A stretch of 37,506 bases of DNA. Origin: CANJXF01 sp043775015 (GTDB lineage Bacteria > Verrucomicrobiota > Verrucomicrobiia > Limisphaerales > CANJXF01). Where the stretch lies: positions 1-37,506 of the forward strand of contig JAYVSV010000158.1 of the NCBI GenBank assembly GCA_043775015.1. The letters run 5' to 3'. The position numbers were made by a program, and so were the translations under genes. The notes beneath the pieces were generated by a model. That model was not told the origin of the DNA. It was given only the letters and a program-made list of their open reading frames with translations, and made no database searches. Positions 17,374 to 23,015 of this stretch are shown here, piece by piece (the stretch's first letter is position 1; every line of letters begins with the position of its first letter).

Positions 17374-17853
17374 TTAATTTTGGTTCTGCTGTTTTTGGAT
17401 TTCTTTTAAATACTTCACCGTAATTCTGTCGTGATCGCGGTTCATCGCTTCTTTCGCACGGATCAACGCCTCGATGTCGATAATTCGACATTTGCCGTAA
17501 GGCAATTCTACTTCAACGCTGTGTTTTAAAACTTCATCAAAGCTGCCCACGCCTAAAATTTCCCCAAGACAATCCACGATTCCTAAATCAGTTTTCAAAT
17601 ACAAACTCTTCAGATTCGCACATTGTTCTGGCGTCAGTTGCAGCGGCAAATCCGGCCTTGACCGATTTACCGGATGTAAATCAATAAATGCCTTCTGTAT
17701 CCGCATCAAGTTTGTCTCACTGAACCGGCAGCAAATATCCACATCGCGTGTGACCAGTGTGACTCCATGAGCCACGGCTGCGAATCCACCCACCAAGACG
17801 AACTCGGCCTCTGACAAAATCAATCTTCGCGTCAGTTCGCTAAGATTTTGCAT
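17374..17853 (-). CDS. MNT/AbiEii-like nucleotidyltransferase
   Basis: 159 residues with the polymerase-beta-type nucleotidyltransferase signature: VGGFAAVAHG (Gly22-Gly23) then TRDVDI with Asp37 and Asp39, and a third acidic residue Asp94 in LGIVDCLGEI. The C-terminal helix (IRAKEAMNRDHDRITVKYL) is typical. Relatives include toxin, antitoxin and resistance nucleotidyltransferases that transfer NMPs to proteins, RNA or small molecules; which applies here cannot be told. The ATG at 17853 lies within the 3' end of the 66-residue gene upstream (14-bp overlap), so the two are coupled, an arrangement typical of toxin-antitoxin-like pairs. It sits between sucC and sucD. Confidence 0.82.
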   Translation of the reverse strand: MQNLSELTRRLILSEAEFVLVGGFAAVAHGVTLVTRDVDICCRFSETNLMRIQKAFIDLHPVNRSRPDLPLQLTPEQCANLKSLYLKTDLGIVDCLGEILGVGSFDEVLKHSVEVELPYGKCRIIDIEALIRAKEAMNRDHDRITVKYLKEIQKQQNQN

Positions 17854-18040
17854 CGCGTTTTTCCATCGCCGCTCGCAACGACTCAGCAAAATTCAACGCG
17901 TCATCATTCGCCTGCATTCGTTCCCATGTCGTTTTTGAAAGACTGTCCTTGAGCAATGAAATATCAATGCCACTGCCGACAAAGCCATAATCGGGGGAAG
18001 CTTCCTTCAAAACATTTTCGTTGTTGGCTGCTTTTGACAT
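17840..18040 (-). CDS. small partner protein of the nucleotidyltransferase
   Basis: 66 residues, ATG at 18040. The C-terminal half is helical: GIDISLLKDSLSKTTWERMQ followed by ANDDALNFAESLRAAMEK. This resembles the short proteins (ID-x-LI...L-x-ERL...ALxFAxxLR) that I recall encoded just before nucleotidyltransferases in many bacteria, and the 14-bp overlap with that gene supports a functional pair. It could be an antitoxin, a regulatory partner or a substrate; no DNA-binding motif is apparent. It follows the VOC gene by 7 bp. Confidence 0.68.
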   Translation of the reverse strand: MSKAANNENVLKEASPDYGFVGSGIDISLLKDSLSKTTWERMQANDDALNFAESLRAAMEKRDAKS

Positions 18041-18047
18041 GGATTGC

Positions 18048-18419
18048 CTATTTCGCGTTCCGTTTATGAATGCAAATGGTGTTGCCGTCAGGATCAAAAA
18101 TCATCGCCATGCGACACGAGGGACAGTCCATCGGTTCCATGCGGAATTTCACATTGCTCTCACGCAATTGTTTGATGGCCGCATCGAAATCCTCGACTTC
18201 GAGCGCGGCGGAACAGCCGTCGGGACTCGGTTTAAACATTCCGGGCGCGCATCCGATGGCCAGCGCATACGGGCCAAATTCATATTCAACCCACTGACTG
18301 TGTCCGGAATCCGTGACGGTGGTAGGTTTCAAGTTCAACACGCCTTCGTAAAATTCGCGGGCGCGCTTCATGTCCGTGATGGCGTAGCAGCAAAAGGCGA
18401 GTTCGATGACTTTAAGCAT
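18048..18419 (-). CDS. VOC (glyoxalase/bleomycin-resistance) family protein
   Basis: 123 residues with the paired beta-alpha-beta-beta-beta modules of the vicinal-oxygen-chelate fold: AITDMKRAREFYEGVLNLKP, WVEYEFGPYALAIG, LEVEDFDAAIKQLRES and MAMIFDPDGNTICIHKR. The usual first metal-ligand His at the start of strand 1 is not present (the text reads LAFCCYAITD), so it is probably not a classical glyoxalase I. Substrate unknown. The start is ATG, 14 bp below the exported protein and 7 bp above the 66-residue gene, within the sucC-sucD interval. Confidence 0.85.
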   Translation of the reverse strand: MLKVIELAFCCYAITDMKRAREFYEGVLNLKPTTVTDSGHSQWVEYEFGPYALAIGCAPGMFKPSPDGCSAALEVEDFDAAIKQLRESNVKFRMEPMDCPSCRMAMIFDPDGNTICIHKRNAK

Positions 18420-18433
18420 AATAAATTGATTAA

Positions 18434-18886
18434 TTATTTTGGAATATGCATAGCAGCGAACGATTCAAGAATCTCTTTCGGTAATTCTGAATATTCACCC
18501 TTATTACTAAACCAGCTCGTAGCCGACTTATTCTGATAGCCCTCGTAAAACCCAATATGTATCGCCTTACTTTCAAGACCAATTATAACGATCGCATTAT
18601 CACAAGGGCAACAGTGTGAAAGGCAAACCATTACCAACAAATACTCCCCAACTGTTTCAATAGGTGTTTCGACCTCAAGCTCTTTTGTCAGATGCTTAAA
18701 ATCCTTTTTGCTCAATAATTCTCTGATGTTTTCATTTACCAATGAAATTTCAAAAAAATTCTCTTTTGTTTTTTCTTTGGTTGGATATTTGCCATTCCAT
18801 TTCTTTAGAAACTGCCAATTAGCGTCCTTTCCCCAAACAGCAGAACTGGAAATCACCAAAAGAAAAAGAACTGTTACGAAGCGCAT
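18434..18886 (-). CDS. exported protein, possible Ivy-like lysozyme inhibitor
   Basis: 150 residues with a clear signal peptide (MRFVTVLFLLVISSSAVWGK). The mature part has YLLVMVCLSHCCPCDNAIVI, with a Cys-x2-His-x-Cys motif after a strand, followed by a strand-rich stretch (ESKAIHIGFYEG) and a Trp-containing tail. This spacing matches the CKPHDC motif and following strand of E. coli Ivy, the periplasmic inhibitor of C-type lysozyme. Length fits too, but overall similarity is weak, so this is a suggestion. The DNA is visibly AT-rich (some 60-base blocks are near 26% GC by eye), unlike sucC and sucD on either side, pointing to transfer. The start is ATG, 4 bp after the sucC stop. Confidence 0.75.
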   Translation of the reverse strand: MRFVTVLFLLVISSSAVWGKDANWQFLKKWNGKYPTKEKTKENFFEISLVNENIRELLSKKDFKHLTKELEVETPIETVGEYLLVMVCLSHCCPCDNAIVIIGLESKAIHIGFYEGYQNKSATSWFSNKGEYSELPKEILESFAAMHIPK

Positions 18887-18890
18887 TGAT

Positions 18891-20096
18891 TTATTTCCCG
18901 ACAGCCTTCACCACTTTCTGCGCTGCATCCGCCATTGAATCGCCGGTGATCAAACTTAAACCGGATTCCGCCAAAGTTTTTTTGCCAGCGGCAACGTTGT
19001 TTCCTTCCAAACGCACGACGAGCGGAATGCTCAAATGTGTTTCCTTTACCGCTGCAACAATGCCAGTGGCGATGACGTTACAATCCATGATGCCGCCGAA
19101 AATGTTAACCAAAATTCCTTTCACGCTCGGGTCGCTCAAAATGATTTTGAACGCAGCGGTGACCTGCTCTTTGCTTGCGCCACCGCCGACGTCGAGGAAG
19201 TTCGCCGGGTTGCCGCCGAAATGTTGGATGATGTCCATCGTCGCCATCGCGAGGCCAGCGCCGTTCACGAGACAAGCAATGGAACCGTCGAGCTTGATGT
19301 AATTGAGATTGAACTTGCTCGCTTCGATTTCCAGCGGCGCTTCTTCGGCAAGGTCGCGCATCTCCTGAATATTTTTGTGCCGATACAGCGCGTTGTCGTC
19401 CAAACCGATTTTCGCATCGACGGCGGACAAAACTTCTTTGCCGTCGTTTCCAACGATGATGCAGAGCGGATTGATTTCCACCATTGCCGCGTCGCATTCC
19501 CACCAGGTTTTGTAAACGCCGAGCAAGAGTTTTGCGCCGCTCGCAATCAAATCACCTTTAAGGCCGAGGGCCGCGGCGAGTTTGCGCGCTTGATACGGCA
19601 TCATGCCGACGGCGGGATCGATAGTTTCTTTGACAATTTTCTCCGGATGTTTTTCGGCGACTTCCTCGATGTCCACGCCGCCTTCGGTGCTGACCATCAT
19701 GATGGGGCGGGACGAAGCGCGGTCGAGCAGAACGGCGCAGTAAAATTCCTTTTTGATTTCCGGCGCGCCCGCGACCAGAAGTTTGGAAACGAGTTTGCCT
19801 TCCGGCCCGGACTGTTTCGTGACGAGAACATTGCCGAGCATTGCTTTGGCTTTTTCAAAAACGTCGTCTGCCGTTTTGCAGAGTTTCACGCCGCCTTGAA
19901 AGCCGCTCTTGAAAGTTCCTTTGCCGCGTCCGCCCGCGTGGATTTGTGATTTTACAACGACGAGTTTTTCGCCTTTGGCAAAAAGTTCTTCGGCGATTTT
20001 CTTCGCGGATTCTGGTGTGTCGCAAACTTCGCCAGCGGGAACGGCAACGCCGTATTGAGCTAAAAGTTGTTTGGCCTGGTATTCGTGAATGTTCAT
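18891..20096 (-). CDS. sucC: ADP-forming succinate-CoA ligase beta subunit
   Basis: 401 residues. An ATP-grasp domain (about 1-240) begins with the family N-terminus MNIHEYQAKQLLAQYGVAVP and contains VKSQIHAGGRGKGTFKSG. The C-terminal CoA-ligase domain has NGAGLAMATMDIIQHFGGNPANFLD and VNIFGGIMDCNVIATGIV. It provides nucleotide specificity and partners SucD. The start is ATG. Upstream on the same strand, 42 bp away, ends a Phd-like antitoxin gene. Only 4 bp separate its stop from the exported-protein gene, so translation through the interval is continuous. Confidence 0.97.
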   Translation of the reverse strand: MNIHEYQAKQLLAQYGVAVPAGEVCDTPESAKKIAEELFAKGEKLVVVKSQIHAGGRGKGTFKSGFQGGVKLCKTADDVFEKAKAMLGNVLVTKQSGPEGKLVSKLLVAGAPEIKKEFYCAVLLDRASSRPIMMVSTEGGVDIEEVAEKHPEKIVKETIDPAVGMMPYQARKLAAALGLKGDLIASGAKLLLGVYKTWWECDAAMVEINPLCIIVGNDGKEVLSAVDAKIGLDDNALYRHKNIQEMRDLAEEAPLEIEASKFNLNYIKLDGSIACLVNGAGLAMATMDIIQHFGGNPANFLDVGGGASKEQVTAAFKIILSDPSVKGILVNIFGGIMDCNVIATGIVAAVKETHLSIPLVVRLEGNNVAAGKKTLAESGLSLITGDSMADAAQKVVKAVGK

Positions 20097-20138
20097 GTGG
20101 TTGGAATTTATTTGTTGGGACTTATTTTAACGCGGGAT

Positions 20139-20315
20139 TTAGATACAGATTCGCTGGGCGTTCTTTGATTTTTTAATTTCCAGCGGTGGCGAAAGTCGCG
20201 CTTTTGCTTTTCCACGAACGGTGACGCTGAAAGTAGAACCGCTTTGCACGAGACGAATAGTAGTCCCCCAATTTCGTTTCACTTCCGTGATGCTGATGGT
20301 CGGAATTTTGTTCAT
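20139..20315 (-). CDS. Phd/YefM-like antitoxin (58 residues)
   Basis: A very short gene found by reading the gap between DUF2442 and sucC. It encodes MNKIPTISITEVKRNWGTTI, then RLVQSGSTFSVTVRGKAKAR and LSPPLEI plus a basic tail. The pattern I-x-x-T-E-[VL]-K-R-N-W-G...V-x-x-G-x-x-F-x-V-T-x-R-G-K-x-x-A-R-L is that of the N-terminal DNA-binding half of Phd/YefM antitoxins; the C-terminal toxin-binding tail is very short. The ATG overlaps the DUF2442 stop by 4 nt (ATGA), so translation is coupled. No Doc, YoeB or PIN toxin lies next to it, so its partner may be DUF4160 or DUF2442, or it may be an orphan that autoregulates the cassette. Confidence 0.78.
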   Translation of the reverse strand: MNKIPTISITEVKRNWGTTIRLVQSGSTFSVTVRGKAKARLSPPLEIKKSKNAQRICI

Positions 20316-20572
20316 GCATTTTTTGAATGCAGCGGACGGTGAACTACGCCGAGCAATCCATCCACGGACAAATCTTCATCCAATAACGGCCAACGAATTC
20401 CATAACCGGAAGGAGAAATCTCAAACTTGCTTCGCTCCGCCGGTGAAGCTTTAGCGAGTTTTGAGGAAATTTTTGAAACAGGGAAACGGTGAATCTGGCC
20501 GTCCACTTTCAAAATAAGATTGCCTCGTTCGAAAGTAACTTTGGCAATCTCGTGTTGTTTTTTTATTTTCAT
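20312..20572 (-). CDS. DUF2442 domain protein
   Basis: 86 residues matching the DUF2442 pattern: an N-terminal strand segment (AKVTFERGNLILKVDGQIHRF), PVSKISSKLAKASPAERSKF, then ISPSGYGIRWPLLDEDLSVDGLLG, where GYGIRWPxLDEDLSVxGLL is the family hallmark. DUF2442 genes are often found right next to DUF4160 genes, and the pair has been regarded as toxin-antitoxin-like; this is from memory and function is unproven. The ATG overlaps the DUF4160 stop by 4 nt, and its own stop overlaps the Phd-like gene by 4 nt. Confidence 0.88.
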   Translation of the reverse strand: MKIKKQHEIAKVTFERGNLILKVDGQIHRFPVSKISSKLAKASPAERSKFEISPSGYGIRWPLLDEDLSVDGLLGVVHRPLHSKNA

Positions 20573-20817
20573 TGCGGATGAAATTTATCCCATTCTTTTT
20601 CGATTTGCTCGAAAAATTCAAAGATGATTCGTTTGACTTCGCGTTTATCTCCCGATCTCAGATTGTAGGCGTAAGCTTCTTCGACGCTGAAATTCCGCCG
20701 GTCGAGCCAGTATTTGCATTCCTTTTCCCCTTTCTCGCAATGGATATGAATCGGCTCGTTTCTTTCATTGGCGTAAAAATAAAACCGCCAGCCGTTCACA
20801 AGCATCACGGTCGGCAC
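20569..20817 (-). CDS. DUF4160 domain protein
   Basis: 82 residues opening with MPTVMLVNGWRFYFYANERN, followed by EPIHIHCEKGEKECKYWLD, the EPxHIHVxKG...AKxWL core of DUF4160. The start is GTG at 20817, fixed by the family's MPT(I/V) beginning; only 3 bp separate it from the citrate synthase stop. It forms the first gene of a three-gene coupled cassette (DUF4160, DUF2442, Phd-like). The conserved His pair could be catalytic or metal-binding; activity unknown. Confidence 0.88.
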   Translation of the reverse strand: MPTVMLVNGWRFYFYANERNEPIHIHCEKGEKECKYWLDRRNFSVEEAYAYNLRSGDKREVKRIIFEFFEQIEKEWDKFHPQ

Positions 20818-20820
20818 AAA

Positions 20821-21957
20821 TTATCTCTGTTCAATCGGCTCAACCTTTAAGCCCACCGGCCCGATGTATTCGCTCTGCGGACGGATCAAACGATTGTCTT
20901 GGAGTTGTTCCAAAACGTGAGCCGTCCAGCCGCTCGTGCGGGCAATGGCAAAAATTGGGGTGAATAAATCGGTTGGAATGCCGAGCGAGTAATAAACTGT
21001 CGCAGAATAGAAATCGACGTTCGCGTGGAGGTGTTTTTGCGTGAGCATGATTTCCGCAATGCGGTCGCTCATTTGAATCCACTTCGGTTCACCCAGTTTC
21101 GCGCTGAGGATTTGCGCCATGCGTTTCAAGTGCGGCGCGCGTGGGTCGAGCGTTTTATAGACGCGATGGCCGATGCCCATGATTTTTTTCTTCTGCGCCA
21201 GACATTCCTGCACGTAAGCATCGACTTTGTCCAATGACCCAATCTCCTTGAGCATTTTGATAACGCCTTCGTTTGCGCCACCGTGCAAAGGACCTTTCAA
21301 GGTTCCGATTGCCGAAGTGATTGCCGAATACATGTCGCTCAAAGTCGCAATCGTAACGCGCGCGGAAAACGTCGAAGCATTCATCCCGTGATCCGCGTGC
21401 AGAACGTAGCAAAGATCCAAAGTGCTTTCTTTTTCAGCAGGGGGTTTTTCGCCATCGATGAGATAAAGAAAGTTTGCGGCTTCGCTCAATGAATGGTCGG
21501 GCGGCAGCAACGTCTTGCCTTGGCGAGCGCGATGAAAATAGGCCATCGCAATCGGGATGCGCGCAATCAGGCGAATGGCCTTCTCACGCTGTGCATCAAT
21601 GGAATCGTTATCGCACTCCGGATCAAAGCAGCCGAGCGCAGAAACCACCGTGCGCAGCGCGTGCATTGGCGGAGTGGTCTTCGGCAATTTCTGGATGATG
21701 TCGATGACCCCTTGCGGAAGATCGCGTTCTTCTACCAACTTGGATTTGAGATGCGCCAATTCCTTTGTGTTGGGCAAGTGGCCGTAGTGCAACAGATGCA
21801 CCACTTCTTCGTAGGAAACTTTCCCGGCTAATTCGTTGATATTGTAACCGCAATAAATCAGTTCACCAATATCGCCTTTTACGTCGCTGAGCCGTGTGCT
21901 TGCGGCGACAATTCCTTCCAAGCCTTTGCCAGCTATTTGAGTTGTGGGTGTAGTCAT
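20821..21957 (-). CDS. gltA: citrate synthase
   Basis: 378 residues, the short type II-like/dimeric class typical of many bacteria. It condenses acetyl-CoA and oxaloacetate to citrate. The catalytic triad is visible: His225 in GPLHGGANE, His264 in GIGHRVYK and Asp315 in NVDFYSA. The HADHGMNASTFSAR block is also present. A 2-methylcitrate synthase cannot be fully excluded, but linkage to sucC and sucD supports the TCA role. The start is ATG, about 30 bases downstream of a predicted transcription start. It heads the run gltA, DUF4160, DUF2442, Phd-like, sucC, exported protein, VOC, small partner, nucleotidyltransferase, sucD. Confidence 0.96.
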   Translation of the reverse strand: MTTPTTQIAGKGLEGIVAASTRLSDVKGDIGELIYCGYNINELAGKVSYEEVVHLLHYGHLPNTKELAHLKSKLVEERDLPQGVIDIIQKLPKTTPPMHALRTVVSALGCFDPECDNDSIDAQREKAIRLIARIPIAMAYFHRARQGKTLLPPDHSLSEAANFLYLIDGEKPPAEKESTLDLCYVLHADHGMNASTFSARVTIATLSDMYSAITSAIGTLKGPLHGGANEGVIKMLKEIGSLDKVDAYVQECLAQKKKIMGIGHRVYKTLDPRAPHLKRMAQILSAKLGEPKWIQMSDRIAEIMLTQKHLHANVDFYSATVYYSLGIPTDLFTPIFAIARTSGWTAHVLEQLQDNRLIRPQSEYIGPVGLKVEPIEQR

Positions 21958-21994
21958 GTAAAAAATTCAATCAGAACCCGAAAAATGTCGCGTT

Positions 21995-22024
21995 AATCTA
22001 CGGTAACACATTTTGACGCGTCAA
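21995..22024 (-). promoter_or_regulatory. sigma70-like promoter of gltA with palindromic -35 region
   Basis: On the minus strand TTGACG (22024-22019) and TAGATT (22000-21995) are 18 bp apart, 5/6 and 4/6 matches to consensus. The -35 box is one half of TTGACGCGTCAA (22013-22024), a perfect 12-bp palindrome that could bind a dimeric regulator. The predicted start is about 30 bases before the gltA ATG. Confidence 0.5.
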
Positions 22025-22082
22025 CGGTTTTCCCTCTGAAAACGGCAGGTCGATGAAAAAATCATCATCCGAAATTGCCTTC

Positions 22083-23003
22083 TCAACGCATTTGCGCGAA
22101 CGACTTTCTGAATTCGTCGGCTACTTCTTTCACAGAAATCCCGGCCAAACCTCCAGCCTTGTGGATGATTCTGAATCGCTCGCTCGGTGGCCGCCAAATT
22201 TCTTGGTTCGTTTTTCCCCAAAGCACGATCCCTGGCAGGTTCAACGCAGCGGCGAGGTGGGAAATGCCTGAGTCGTGTCCGATAAATCCCGCGCATTCCC
22301 GTAATTTTGCCGCGAGATCCGGCAGCGGCAAACTCTCCGCGCGCTCGAAACGATCGGGCGGCAACTCGGACGAAATTCGTTCGATCCGATCTCCTTCCAC
22401 TTCTCCGCCAACCAGGAGAAAATTGCAGGACGTTGTCAGGCTCAACTCTTGTAACAACTCGATCCAATGTGCTTCCGGCCAGTTTTTGTTTTCGCTGCCG
22501 CTTCCCGGGTGAATGGCAATCTGGTCCGGGCACAATCGTTTGGACACGATCGGCAATTGTGGGACTGCGTCCGCTTCAAAAATAGCGAGGCGCTCCAGAG
22601 GTTGAAGAAAAACTATTACGGCATGAAGATTTTGCTGCTCATTCGGACGATGCGGTCCCGCGATGAATTGCGCCTTCGTGCAGCGACTGACATTCGTCTG
22701 GAAAATCTGGTCGGGATCAAAGAGGTACGAAACGATGATATGAAAACTGGCAAAATAGTCGCTCAGTTCCTCGGACAGAAAACCGCCTTTGGCAAAAAAT
22801 CCGGCAAGGGGACGCGATTCAATGGATCGGACGCGATCGACCAATTTTCCAGCCAATGCGAGATTTGCGATGTGCGGGTAGCCGAGAACTTCCAGATGAA
22901 CCTCGGGGAATTGTCGGCGCAACGCGGAAAAAACCGGCAGCGTTAAAATAAAATCCCCGATCGCTCCACCGCGAATGACGAGAATTTTTCCGCGCGACGG
23001 CAT
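22083..23003 (-). CDS. glycosyltransferase family 9 (heptosyltransferase-like)
   Basis: 306 residues of the GT9/GT-B fold. The N-terminus KILVIRGGAIGDFILTLPVFSALRRQFP is the family signature. The C-terminal donor-binding half has IAIHPGSGSENKNWP and CAGFIGHDSGISHLAAALNLPGIVLWG. Members move ADP-heptose or related sugars onto lipopolysaccharide core at the inner membrane. The start is ATG, 12 bp after the gspD stop, so it is probably cotranscribed with the secretion genes. Whether it glycosylates an envelope polymer or a secretion component is open. Confidence 0.9.
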   Translation of the reverse strand: MPSRGKILVIRGGAIGDFILTLPVFSALRRQFPEVHLEVLGYPHIANLALAGKLVDRVRSIESRPLAGFFAKGGFLSEELSDYFASFHIIVSYLFDPDQIFQTNVSRCTKAQFIAGPHRPNEQQNLHAVIVFLQPLERLAIFEADAVPQLPIVSKRLCPDQIAIHPGSGSENKNWPEAHWIELLQELSLTTSCNFLLVGGEVEGDRIERISSELPPDRFERAESLPLPDLAAKLRECAGFIGHDSGISHLAAALNLPGIVLWGKTNQEIWRPPSERFRIIHKAGGLAGISVKEVADEFRKSFAQMR

Positions 23004-23015
23004 GAAGAAACCGGC

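Noticed and set aside
19035..19949. 304-codon open frame on the plus strand
   Set aside because: It is antisense to sucC, which is certain. Composition is typical of a reverse-frame shadow.
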